Shown: positions 7,954 through 15,757 of the stretch, piece by piece
How the letters are laid out: every line of letters starts with the position of its first letter
Numbering within the stretch: the stretch's first letter is position 1
NCBI RefSeq assembly: GCF_000455825.1
Contig: NZ_ATAO01000024.1
Coordinates: 59,925-123,924, forward strand
Origin: Microbacterium maritypicum MF109
GTDB lineage: Bacteria; Actinomycetota; Actinomycetes; Actinomycetales; Microbacteriaceae
Reading direction: 5' to 3'
DNA: 64,000 bases
Translations under genes and position numbers: made by a program
The notes under the pieces: generated by a model
The model's database searches: none
Told to the model about the DNA's origin: nothing
What the model saw: the letters and a program-made list of their open reading frames with translations, nothing else

Positions 7954-9270
7954 CTACTTCTCCGACCGTTCCTTGACCACGTCGGCGATGGTGTCGAGCG
8001 TCTCCTGCGCGTCGGCCTTGCCCTGGTACAGCTTCAGGAACTCGTCGGCGATGGCGGTCGGCAGACCGGGAACGCGCGCCTCGGCGGGGTAGTCCTCGAA
8101 CCCGATGTCGCGCATGTCGAGGAAGGTCTGGGCGTGTGCGGGATAGTCGTCCTCGAGCACGACCTCGTCAGCGCCCTTGATCGAGGGGACCGCATTGCCG
8201 CCGCCCTGTAGACGGAAGGTCTGCCCCTCGGCGGAGAGGAACTCGGTCCAGAACGTGAACGCCGCGTCCTTCACCTTGGTCTTGCCGTTGATCGCGAGGA
8301 AGCTGGTCGCCACGCCGGTGGGAGCAGCTTCGCCGTCAGGGGTCGGCCACTGCACGATGTCGTAGCTGTCCTGCTCGCCCGTCGCATCGACCGTGCCGAT
8401 CGTGTAGCGGCCCTGCACGAAGAAGCCGGCCTTGTGCGTGACGAACACGCTGTCGGCGCCCGCACCGTCAGGAAGGGTGTCGGCGACGACGAAGGTGCCG
8501 TCCTCGAACAGGTCGCCGAGCTGCTGCACCGACTCGACGGTCGCGGCGTCCTTATTCGCGACGAAGGCACCGGAATCGTCATAGGGAGCATCGAGGCCCT
8601 GCGACGAGAGCCAGCTCCAGTGCGTCGCCCAGTAGTTCCAGTACATGGTGCCGGTGAGGCCCGCGTCGTGGAGCTTCTCGTTCATCTCCAGGAACTTGTC
8701 GGTGGTCCACTCGCCGTTCTCGGCGAGGGTCGCCGGGTCCTCCGTGATCCCTGCGGCCGCCAGCGCCTGCTTGTCGTACCAGAACACGTCGGGGTTCGAG
8801 TCGTTCGGGGCGGCGTACACCTCGCCGTCGTTCTCGGCAGCACCGAAGAGCCCGGGGAAGAAGTCATCCTTCTTCGTCTTGCTGTCCTTCGAGTCCATCA
8901 GGTCACTCAGCGGCATGAGCCGGTTCGAGTCGACGAACTGGCCGATCTTGTCGTCGCCCACGTAGAACACGTCGGGCGCGGTGTTGCTGGTGAGCTGAGC
9001 GAGCAGCTTGGAGTGGTAGTCGCCATAGTCCGCCACGGGCTGCAGCTTGACCTTGATGTCGGGGTGGCGCTCCATGAAGTCCTTATTGAACTCCTCGTAG
9101 CGGGTGAGCTCGTCGGCCGTGCCCCAGGTCGACCAGACGACGGTGGCGTTGCCGTCGGCGTCGACGCCTCCACCGCCTCCTCCACCCCCACCGCTGCACG
9201 CGGCGAGTCCGAGTGCCAGAGCGCCGGCGGCACCCAGTGCCAGATACCGCGTCACGTTCGCACGTGCCAT
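7954..9270 (-). CDS. Extracellular solute-binding protein, family 1, lipoprotein (importer 2)
   Basis: This is a 438-residue lipoprotein with the lipobox LAAC at residues 22-25, followed by nine consecutive glycines that act as a flexible tether. The mature domain begins NATVVWSTWGTADELTRYEEF and contains NTAPDVFYVGDDKIGQF, typical of family-1 sugar-binding proteins. It is the first gene of a four-gene operon (SBP, two permeases, glycosidase). A clear promoter with an embedded palindrome lies at 9331-9359. Confidence 0.92.
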   Translation of the reverse strand: MARANVTRYLALGAAGALALGLAACSGGGGGGGGGVDADGNATVVWSTWGTADELTRYEEFNKDFMERHPDIKVKLQPVADYGDYHSKLLAQLTSNTAPDVFYVGDDKIGQFVDSNRLMPLSDLMDSKDSKTKKDDFFPGLFGAAENDGEVYAAPNDSNPDVFWYDKQALAAAGITEDPATLAENGEWTTDKFLEMNEKLHDAGLTGTMYWNYWATHWSWLSSQGLDAPYDDSGAFVANKDAATVESVQQLGDLFEDGTFVVADTLPDGAGADSVFVTHKAGFFVQGRYTIGTVDATGEQDSYDIVQWPTPDGEAAPTGVATSFLAINGKTKVKDAAFTFWTEFLSAEGQTFRLQGGGNAVPSIKGADEVVLEDDYPAHAQTFLDMRDIGFEDYPAEARVPGLPTAIADEFLKLYQGKADAQETLDTIADVVKERSEK

Positions 9271-9330
9271 CTCGCTACCTCTTTCATCATTGGAAGATCA
9301 GGTCGGGATCGCCCCTTCGGGCGTACTGGT

Positions 9331-9359
9331 ATTCTGTATACAGAACGCAATCCTGTCAA
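9331..9359 (-). promoter_or_regulatory. Sigma70-type promoter with 14-bp palindromic operator (importer-2 operon)
   Basis: On the minus strand TTGACA (9354-9359) is followed after 17 bp by CAGAAT (9331-9336). The perfect palindrome TTCTGTATACAGAA (9332-9345) covers the -10 and the spacer. This is the classic geometry of a repressed catabolic promoter. The cognate repressor is unknown; the GntR protein at 495-1169 is the nearest candidate, but its own upstream palindrome has a different sequence. Confidence 0.7.
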
Positions 9360-9432
9360 GGAAGGGGCGACGGACCTGCCCATCGAGACCATCCCGTGAC
9401 GTGCGGCCCGGACCATGGCGCAGACTGTCTTC

Positions 9433-9876
9433 ATGACCGATCCCGATCCGCACCTGCTCGGCCCCGGACTCCTCCCGACACCATTCACCGCCGCCGAGAT
9501 CCGCGACGCCACCGGCACGGGGATGGTGATCCACCTGCTGCTCGAAGGCCCCGACGGACCGATGGGCGAGCACGTCAACCGCTTCCACGACACCGATGAC
9601 GAGGGAGCGACGCTCGACCGCTGGGCAGCGGAGGACCCCAAGGCCGTCGTCTCGAATCGGGTGACCTGGGCGGAACTGCAGGGCCATGCCGCCTTCGACG
9701 CCGGCACGACGAGCGTGTCGACCGTGAGCCTGACGACCCCGCTCGGTGCGCTCACCTGCCGCCGGTACGACACCGATGACGGCATCTTCTGGTTCTCGAT
9801 CGACCACCCGGGCATGCCGGTGCAGTACGAGTCCGACGGCCTGCGCACGACCGTGCTGAGCATCGAGAACGACTGA
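9433..9876 (+). CDS. Hypothetical protein
   Basis: This is a 147-residue acidic, soluble protein that I do not recognise. It has no signal peptide or membrane segment, and the C-terminal half is beta-rich (TVSLTTPLGALTCRRYDT, IFWFSIDHPGMPVQYES). I chose ATG 9433; an in-frame ATG at 9415 would add MAQTVF, and neither has a strong Shine-Dalgarno. It stands alone, divergent from the importer-2 operon. Confidence 0.6.
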   Translation: MTDPDPHLLGPGLLPTPFTAAEIRDATGTGMVIHLLLEGPDGPMGEHVNRFHDTDDEGATLDRWAAEDPKAVVSNRVTWAELQGHAAFDAGTTSVSTVSLTTPLGALTCRRYDTDDGIFWFSIDHPGMPVQYESDGLRTTVLSIEND

Positions 9877-9908
9877 GGGCGCGCGCCGGGAGGACGCACC
9901 GTGTGCGG

Positions 9909-9984
9909 CGGAGAACTCCGCGTCGGGCGGACAGCCACGCGGCACGGCTCCTCCCGACACAGAGAACTCCGCCCCACGCCGGGT
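9909..9984. repeat. Dispersed GAGAACTCCG intergenic repeat
   Basis: The spacer between 9877 and 10056 carries GCGGAGAACTCCGCGTCGGGCGG (shown in parts, 9908-9931) and a second AGAGAACTCCGCCCCACGCCG copy near 9961-9982. The reverse complement of the first matches the AGTTCTCCGCCCGACGC units at 22188-22225, so this is a dispersed intergenic element rather than a gene. I see no open frame with coding character here. Confidence 0.5.
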
Positions 9985-10056
9985 CCACCCGACGCGGTTC
10001 TCGCCGCAACCCGCCCGCACCACACGAACGTCGGCGTCCCGGCGTAGGGTCGCACC

Positions 10057-11127
10057 ATGAGCAGCACAGCATCCGGAGAACGTCATGGAGTGGTCCCCTC
10101 TTACCTGCTCGCGCGTCTGGCCGAATCAGGCCGATTCCCCAAGGCCGCCGCAGCTGCGAGACAGACGCTGACCGCCGGTCGACCGCCCTTCCGCGCGCGC
10201 ATCGACCTGTCGATCGACGAGAACGGCGACCTCGTGGCGCAGCTGTCCGATGCCCCCAACCGCACGATCAGCGACGCCGGCAACACGCAGCAGCTGCCCG
10301 GCGCGGTCGTGCGAGGCGAAGACGATGCCCCGGTCGATGACACCGCGGTGAATGAGGCCTTCGACGGCCTCGGCGCCACGTTCGAGATGCTGCTGGCCGC
10401 GTTCGAGCGCAACTCTCTCGACGACGCGGGCGCCCCGCTGGATGCGACCGTGCACTACGGCGTCGACTACGACAACGCGTTCTGGGACGGCGAGCGCATG
10501 GTCTTCGGCGATGGAGACGGCGAGGTGTTCCAGCACTTCACCGGCTCGCTCACCGTCATCGGCCACGAGCTCGCACACGGCGTGGTGCAGCACACCGCCA
10601 ACCTCGAATACCAGGGGCAGCCGGGTGCCCTGAACGAGTCGATCGCCGACGTGTTCGGCGCCCTGACCGAGCAGTACGCCCTGAGCCAGACGGCCGACCA
10701 GGCGACGTGGCTCATCGGTGCCGAGATCTTCACCGACGCCGTCGAGGGCGCGGCGCTGCGCTCGATGATCGCACCCGGCACCGCGTATGACGACGATGAG
10801 CTCGGCCGGGATCCGCAGCCCGACCACATGAGCGGCTTCGTCCGCACCACCGAAGACAACGGCGGGGTGCACATCAACTCAGGCATCCCCAACCGTGCAT
10901 TCGCCCTCTTCGCGATCGACCTCGGCGGCAATGCCTGGGAGCGGGCGGGAACAGTCTGGTACCGCGCTCTCACCGGCGGCCTGTCGAGCACCGCGACCTT
11001 CACGCAGTTCGCCGACGCGACAGTCGCCGCGGCCACGGACATCGATGCCGCCACAGCCGCAGCAGCTCGACGGGCGTGGACGACCGTGGGAGTCTATGAG
11101 GATGAGCGAGTCCCCTCCACCGACTGA
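10057..11127 (+). CDS. M4 family (thermolysin/protealysin-like) metallopeptidase
   Basis: This is a 356-residue zinc endopeptidase. The zinc ligands are His170 and His174 of HELAH, plus Glu194 of NESIADVFG. Glu171 is the catalytic base and His272 (GGVHINSG) is the second catalytic histidine. The N-terminus has no secretion signal and carries a short protealysin-type propeptide start (HGVVPSYLLARLAESG) rather than the long FTP-type propeptide of secreted thermolysins. It is therefore probably cytoplasmic or non-classically released. The 3' end overlaps the emfourin-like inhibitor gene by 32 bases, as in protealysin loci. Confidence 0.92.
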   Translation: MSSTASGERHGVVPSYLLARLAESGRFPKAAAAARQTLTAGRPPFRARIDLSIDENGDLVAQLSDAPNRTISDAGNTQQLPGAVVRGEDDAPVDDTAVNEAFDGLGATFEMLLAAFERNSLDDAGAPLDATVHYGVDYDNAFWDGERMVFGDGDGEVFQHFTGSLTVIGHELAHGVVQHTANLEYQGQPGALNESIADVFGALTEQYALSQTADQATWLIGAEIFTDAVEGAALRSMIAPGTAYDDDELGRDPQPDHMSGFVRTTEDNGGVHINSGIPNRAFALFAIDLGGNAWERAGTVWYRALTGGLSSTATFTQFADATVAAATDIDAATAAAARRAWTTVGVYEDERVPSTD

Positions 11128-11407
11128 CGCGCAGGTCGTGATCGCGGTGGTGCGCACCGGCGGCATCGCCGGCATCCGCCGTCAGTGGCATGTGGAAGCC
11201 GGCACTGACGACGCGGCGGAGTGGATCGATCTGATCGACCGCTGCCCGTGGGATCAGGAGCGGGACGGCGGACCCGGCGCCGATCGGTTCATGTGGAGCA
11301 TCCAGGCGCGCACACCATCCGAGCGGCGCGAGCGCGAACTGCCCGACTCCGCGCTCGAAGGCCCTTGGCGGGCACTCGTCGAGGCCGTGCGCGCGGCCTC
11401 GGTCTGA
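11096..11407 (+). CDS. Emfourin-like inhibitor of the M4 protease
   Basis: This is a 103-residue protein. Its core IAVVRTGGIAGIRRQWHVEA matches the R-[TS]-GG-x-AG-[IL] signature of emfourins, the slow tight-binding inhibitors of protealysin-like M4 proteases. The gene starts inside the 3' end of the protease gene (ATG 11096 after GGGAG; an alternative ATG is at 11102), so the two products are translationally coupled. Protease followed by inhibitor is the arrangement known for protealysin and emfourin in Serratia. Inhibition of this particular partner is inferred. Confidence 0.75.
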   Translation: MRMSESPPPTDAQVVIAVVRTGGIAGIRRQWHVEAGTDDAAEWIDLIDRCPWDQERDGGPGADRFMWSIQARTPSERRERELPDSALEGPWRALVEAVRAASV

Positions 11408-11471
11408 CGCCGTCAGTCGACGTACGCTCTCAGGTGAGCCGTCTGCCGACGGCGACACGAAGAGGGGGCTC

Positions 11472-11807
11472 GTGCTGACGATAGAAGAAGCTGAACGACT
11501 GCTCGGTGCGGCACGCGAAGCACACACCCGCGGCGATCCTCTCCTGCACCTGCACGTCGAGGTCAGCCGCCTCACCGGTGCCCCGTCGTCCTGGGGTTCG
11601 GCGGCGAACGACTACCTCCAGAACGAGAGCGTCGGCTACTTCCTCAGCGAGGTCGAGAGGGTCGGTTGGCGCCTCGAGCACACGGGATACGCCTTCGTCG
11701 GATCGGGCGCCACCACATCCGATCGGGTGATGAGCACCGGAACGGGCGTCGTGAATCACGGCGCCGTCTCGGGATACTTCACCTTCCGGCGCGCGGCCTC
11801 GGCCTGA
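11472..11807 (+). CDS. Hypothetical protein
   Basis: This is a 111-residue soluble protein starting at GTG 11472 after AGAGGGGG. The N-terminal half is helical (IEEAERLLGAAREAHTR) and the C-terminal half is probably beta (WRLEHTGYAFVGSG, SGYFTFRRA). The stretch GATTSDRVMSTGTGVVNHGAVSGYF ends in a likely beta hairpin. I do not recognise the family. Confidence 0.6.
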   Translation: MLTIEEAERLLGAAREAHTRGDPLLHLHVEVSRLTGAPSSWGSAANDYLQNESVGYFLSEVERVGWRLEHTGYAFVGSGATTSDRVMSTGTGVVNHGAVSGYFTFRRAASA

Positions 11808-11902
11808 CAGCCACGACGTCGGCGACGACCACCGGAGCCGCATCCGATCAATCCCGTGTGAATCCGGCCTCCTCACGGCGGCTCGGGGTCACAATGGAAC
11901 TC

Positions 11903-12208
11903 ATGGGACTGTTCCAGCAGAAGCCTGAAGAACAAGAGAACCAGTGGGTGCTGCCCTCGGAGCCGCTCGAACGCTCCGAGTCCGAGGTGCTCGACACCGC
12001 GCCCGTCGTCGATCCACTGTCGATCGGGCTCGGCGCGGAGACCAGCGGCGACCTGAGCTCGGTCCTGTTCCCGGTCGCGCCCCCGGTCCCCGAGGCCGCC
12101 TCGACCGGTGACGCCGAGCCGCTGGACGCCGAGCCGCTGGACGCCGAGCCGCTGGACGACGACCCGCTGGACGACGACCCGCTGGACGACGACCCCGAAG
12201 ACGACTGA
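11903..12208 (+). CDS. Small acidic hypothetical protein with C-terminal PLDAE/PLDDD repeats
   Basis: This is about a 101-residue, strongly acidic, low-complexity protein with no recognised domain. The N-terminus MGLFQQKPEEQENQWVLP is followed by a Pro/Val region, then five-residue repeats (three PLDAE, then PLDDD units) ending PEDD. I chose ATG 11903; ATG 11894 (MEL...) is in frame. The repeats are encoded by 15-bp tandem DNA units and may vary in number between strains. Confidence 0.6.
   Translation: MGLFQQKPEEQENQWVLPSEPLERSESEVLDTAPVVDPLSIGLGAETSGDLSSVLFPVAPPVPEAASTGDAEPLDAEPLDAEPLDDDPLDDDPLDDDPEDD
12113..12205 (+). repeat. 15-bp in-frame tandem repeats
   Basis: Units of GCCGAGCCGCTGGAC, then GACGACCCGCTGGAC, are repeated about six times in the 3' end of the small acidic gene. 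The period is a multiple of three, so copy-number change would lengthen or shorten the acidic tail without a frameshift. Confidence 0.8.
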
Positions 12209-12265
12209 CCGACTGCTCGCCCTTCACGCGACAGGCGACGTCGCGCTCACCGTTACGGTTGAGGG

Positions 12266-13015
12266 ATGACGATCACCGCCGCCGCAGACGGCTCCGCCCT
12301 GGGCAACCCCGGCCCCAACGGCTGGGCCTGGTACATCGACGACGACAACTGGGCGGCCGGCGGATCGCCGCACGGCACCAATAACCAGGGGGAACTGCGA
12401 GCGGTGCTCGAACTGCTGCTCGCGACGGCGGGCACCGACGAGAAACTGCTGATCGAATGCGACAGCCGCTACGTGATCGACTCCGTGACGAAGTGGATGC
12501 CGGGCTGGAAGCGCAAGGGCTGGCGCAAGTCCGACGGCGGCCCCGTGCTCAACCGCGACCTGCTGGAGGGCATCGACGAGGCCATCCGCGGCCGTGACGT
12601 CGAGTTCTCCTGGGTCAAGGGGCACGCGGGGCACCCGCTGAACGAGGCCGCCGACGAACGTGCGAACGCCGCGGCCAAGGCATACCAGGCGAAGCAGGAA
12701 CCACGTCGAGGACCGGGCTTCACCCGCGGCACGGATGCCGGAGCCGCGGTCGCCGCGTCGGCGCCGGTCGCCGCTTCCGCCCCCGCTCGGGCGGCCTCGC
12801 CGACGATGGCCTCCGCCGCCTCCCCGACCGCTGCGTCCGCCGTCGCCGAGCCGTTGTGGGCCGAGGCATCCGATCTCCTCGACGGCCTGGATGCGCCCGA
12901 CGACGACCCGATCGAACTGCGCATCCCGCTCTCGTCCGACGAGCACGCGCGGCTGCGCGACCGCGCCGAAGCTCAGGGCGTCTCGCTCGAAGAGGCGCTC
13001 CGCCGCCTGATCTGA
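12266..13015 (+). CDS. rnhA: Ribonuclease HI with C-terminal extension
   Basis: This is a 249-residue protein. The RNase H fold spans residues 1-140 with the acidic quartet Asp8 (ADGSALGNPGP), Glu43 (GELRAVLEL), Asp66 (ECDSRYVID) and Asp130 (NEAADERAN), plus the KGHAG histidine. It hydrolyses RNA in RNA-DNA hybrids. An Ala/Pro-rich linker (about 155-200) joins a C-terminal segment, IELRIPLSSDEHARLRDRAE...LEEALRRLI, that resembles a ribbon-helix-helix DNA-binding unit. The usual RNase HI is about 150 residues, so the tail is extra. Confidence 0.88.
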   Translation: MTITAAADGSALGNPGPNGWAWYIDDDNWAAGGSPHGTNNQGELRAVLELLLATAGTDEKLLIECDSRYVIDSVTKWMPGWKRKGWRKSDGGPVLNRDLLEGIDEAIRGRDVEFSWVKGHAGHPLNEAADERANAAAKAYQAKQEPRRGPGFTRGTDAGAAVAASAPVAASAPARAASPTMASAASPTAASAVAEPLWAEASDLLDGLDAPDDDPIELRIPLSSDEHARLRDRAEAQGVSLEEALRRLI

Positions 13016-13044
13016 GCCCAGCGACCGAGGCGTACACTCGCACC

Positions 13045-13434
13045 ATGTCGACTCCCGCCCGCACCATCGGCCGCATCTTCCTCGGCGCCTCCCTCGTCTT
13101 CGCGGGGGTCTCGCACCTCACGATCGCCCGCGAGGAGTTCCAGGCGCAGGTGCCGGAGTCGCTGCCGCTGGACCCCGACACCACGGTGCTCGCCTCGGGC
13201 GTGGCCGAGGTCGCGCTCGGCTCCGCGCTGCTGCTGGCACGGCGCCGTCGACGTGCGGTCGGCACGTTCGCCGCCCTGTTCTTCGTCGCTGTGTTTCCCG
13301 GCAACGTGGCGCAGTGGATGCACCACCGTGACGGATTCGGGCTCGACACGGACATGAAGCGCTTCGTGCGGCTGTTCTTCCAGCCCGTGCTCGTCGCGCT
13401 GGCCCTGTGGTCGACCCGCGAACCCCGACGCTGA
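13045..13434 (+). CDS. DoxX-like family membrane protein
   Basis: This is a 129-residue integral membrane protein with four hydrophobic segments. The first is IGRIFLGASLVFAGVSHLTIA, with the GxSH motif typical of DoxX/MauE-like proteins; the later helices include VLASGVAEVALGSALLLA and TFAALFFVAVFPGNVAQ. Family members are small quinone- or redox-linked membrane proteins of uncertain role. ATG 13045 is chosen because the upstream part of the frame overlaps rnhA. Confidence 0.75.
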   Translation: MSTPARTIGRIFLGASLVFAGVSHLTIAREEFQAQVPESLPLDPDTTVLASGVAEVALGSALLLARRRRRAVGTFAALFFVAVFPGNVAQWMHHRDGFGLDTDMKRFVRLFFQPVLVALALWSTREPRR

Positions 13435-13526
13435 CTCACGCCACGTCCTCTCCACCACCAGAACGCTGACCCTCCGCGCATGACGGGTCCTCCGAGCTGC
13501 GGTCCGTAGACTCGGCTGATGACGGA

Positions 13527-14252
13527 ATGGGTGGTGACGCAGCGGTGAAGGCCCGCACCGTCTTCGGCCTGCTCCGCCTCGGCGCTGCCGCCGTCTGCCT
13601 GGTCGCACTCATCCATCGACTCGCCTGGGGACTGGCGTCGAACACCATCGCGAGCCAGAACTTCTTCGCGTATCTGACCAACCAGTCGAACATCGCGTTC
13701 GTGGTGCTGCTGAGCATCGCGGGGGTCATCGCCCTGCGCACGGCTCGCGATCCGCGCTGGCTCACGGTCGCCCTGGCGCTCGTGCTGACCTGGACGATCA
13801 CCGCCGGACTCGTGTTCGCCATCCTGGTCTGGCAGGCCGGCATCCGCGGCATCCGCATCGATGTGCCCTGGTCGGATCAGGTGCTGCACTTCTGGCTCCC
13901 CGCCGTGACGGTGGCAGCGTGGGCGCTGGCCCCCGGACACCGCTCCGTCCCCTGGCGGGTGATTCCGGTGACGCTCGCCTACCCGGTGATCTGGGGTGTC
14001 GCCACCATGATCCGCGGGCCGCTCATCGGCTGGTATCCGTACTACTTCCTCGACCCGCGACAGGTGAGCGGCCCGATGGAGTTCATCCTCTCGTCGGCGA
14101 TCGCTCTCGGCACCTTCGCCGCGGTCGCCACCGTCCTCGTGCTCGTCAGCCGCATGCCGCTGCCGAGACGACTGCGCGTGGACGTCGACGCGAGCTCCGA
14201 GACCCCGACACCCGAGCAGGCGCCGATCGGTGAACGTATCGGTCAGACGTAG
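13527..14252 (+). CDS. Pr6Pr family integral membrane protein
   Basis: This is a 241-residue protein with six hydrophobic segments and the family landmarks SQNFFAYLTNQSNIAF, SDQVLHFWLPAVTVAAW and MIRGPLIGWYPYYFLDPRQ. Pr6Pr proteins are six-helix membrane proteins of the FAR-17a/AIG1-like group and have no assigned reaction in bacteria. The start is ATG 13527 or GTG 13545. It converges with the amine-oxidase gene with a 10-bp 3' overlap. Confidence 0.8.
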   Translation: MGGDAAVKARTVFGLLRLGAAAVCLVALIHRLAWGLASNTIASQNFFAYLTNQSNIAFVVLLSIAGVIALRTARDPRWLTVALALVLTWTITAGLVFAILVWQAGIRGIRIDVPWSDQVLHFWLPAVTVAAWALAPGHRSVPWRVIPVTLAYPVIWGVATMIRGPLIGWYPYYFLDPRQVSGPMEFILSSAIALGTFAAVATVLVLVSRMPLPRRLRVDVDASSETPTPEQAPIGERIGQT

Positions 14253-15595
14253 AGGGCCAGCGAGGCGAGGGCCGCTTCGATGGCCTCGTCCTCGTCGAGC
14301 TTCGCGAACTCGGCGGCCGCGGCACCTCCCACGATGCCCACGAGCACGTTCTCGCCGGTCGCGGGTCGCAGGTTGATCCAGGTCGGGATCACCACATCGG
14401 CGCCGACCGCGTGCCAGATCGCCTCTTCGTTCTCCCAGAACGGCTCGTCCCACCGCAGCCACACGGTCTCGATCGCGCCCATGCCGAGCGCCGACACCGC
14501 ACCGCGGTTGGAGAACGGCAGGGGTGGGTCGAACTCGATGCTGCGGTCCTGGAGCACACCCAGCGGCACGGTCACGAGCACGCGGTCGAACGACAGCGCC
14601 TCTCCGGTGCCGAGGCGCACGCTCACTCCGGAGTCGTCGTACGCGAGGCGAGCGACCGGGGAGTTGAGCCCCACCTTGACGCCGTCCAGGGCCTGCTCGA
14701 TGAATGGCGTGACGTCGCCGGTCGCCGCCTTCGGGTCTCCTGTCGGCAGTGGCGGCGCGAACCAGCTGGACAGTTCGTCGGCTCCGGCACCGGTGCGGGC
14801 GGCGAGGATCGCGAGCAGCGCAGTCGTCGCGGGGTCGGCGGTATCGATTCCGGCGGCGGTCAGAGCATCAGCCACCGAGGAGTCTTCGGGCGCGGCCTGT
14901 GCCGTCGTGATCGCCGCGTCGAAGGGCTGAGGGTCGACCGGGTCGACAGCTCCGTCGGGTCCGCGCCAGATCTCGCCGGCCAGTTCGACGACGCCGACCT
15001 CTCCCTCGCTCATCCGGTCGAGCACGTCGGCGTCGTCTGCGCCGAAGAGCCAGGCGCCGAGCTGCACCGGCACGGGCCACGATTCGTCGACGCGGGAGTA
15101 GACCCGCCCACCGACGCGATCCCTGGCCTCGAAGACCGTCACCTCCAGCCCTCCCTCGGCGAGCAGAGCGGCAGCGGTGGCTCCGGCGAGCCCTGCGCCG
15201 ACGACGGCGACACGCTCTCCCGAGGTCGCCGGGATCAGGAGTTCCTCGGCCGCGCGCGCACCGGAGCCGATCGCGCCGCGCACCGTTCCGGGAGCATCCT
15301 CATCCGTCGCCTCCCCCGCGAAGAACAGGCGCCCGTCGACGGGCTTCCCCAGCGCGAGACGCGTGCCGGCCAGCACGCCCACTGGCGTGAAGCTGGCGGC
15401 GCCGAGCGCGAACGGATCGGTGGTCCAGGTGCTGCGGATGCTGCCGGCTGCCGCCGGGACACCGGGCGGAGGCTCGGGCTCGCGCGTGCGAGTGGGCGTC
15501 GGCGTGGGTGCCGGTTCCGGAGTGCAGGAGGCGAGAAGCACCGAAGCGACACCGGCTCCGGCGCCGAGGAGCAGAGTGCGGCGCGTGATCCTCAT
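14243..15595 (-). CDS. Flavin monoamine oxidase family lipoprotein with permuted domain order
   Basis: This is a 450-residue exported flavoprotein. A twin-arginine signal (TRRTLLLGAG) ends at the lipobox LASC, so Cys24 is the likely lipid anchor. The FAD-binding dinucleotide motif VVGAGLAG with VFEARDRVGG is at residues about 131-164 rather than near the start. The flavin-contacting segment normally at the end of amine oxidases (TTDPFALGAAS ... GRLFFAGEAT ... GTVRGAIGSGARAA) is at residues 57-116, ahead of it. The protein ends at LASLALYV, just where that segment normally begins. This is a circular permutation in one continuous frame. The amine substrate is unknown. Confidence 0.85.
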   Translation of the reverse strand: MRITRRTLLLGAGAGVASVLLASCTPEPAPTPTPTRTREPEPPPGVPAAAGSIRSTWTTDPFALGAASFTPVGVLAGTRLALGKPVDGRLFFAGEATDEDAPGTVRGAIGSGARAAEELLIPATSGERVAVVGAGLAGATAAALLAEGGLEVTVFEARDRVGGRVYSRVDESWPVPVQLGAWLFGADDADVLDRMSEGEVGVVELAGEIWRGPDGAVDPVDPQPFDAAITTAQAAPEDSSVADALTAAGIDTADPATTALLAILAARTGAGADELSSWFAPPLPTGDPKAATGDVTPFIEQALDGVKVGLNSPVARLAYDDSGVSVRLGTGEALSFDRVLVTVPLGVLQDRSIEFDPPLPFSNRGAVSALGMGAIETVWLRWDEPFWENEEAIWHAVGADVVIPTWINLRPATGENVLVGIVGGAAAAEFAKLDEDEAIEAALASLALYV

Positions 15596-15672
15596 CGTGT
15601 CGCCACCTTATCCCGAACACCTGCGTGGAGGTGTGGCGCCTCGATGCTCGGCCTCGCCGGGTCAGACCGAAA

Positions 15673-15716
15673 CGCCGGGTCAGGCCGTCTCGGGGGGAGA
15701 TCGGCCTGCCCCGGCG
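15673..15716 (-). terminator. Hairpin terminator after the SRPBCC gene
   Basis: Arms 15673-15687 and 15702-15716 pair at 14 of 15 positions with a 14-base loop. The hairpin is 41 bp downstream of the SRPBCC stop. The preceding 15658-15672 bases duplicate the left arm (CCGGGTCAGACCG). No U-run is present. Confidence 0.6.
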
Positions 15717-15757
15717 TGAACGCCTGAAACGGCGACTGCTTGCGCGCAGATGCAGCG

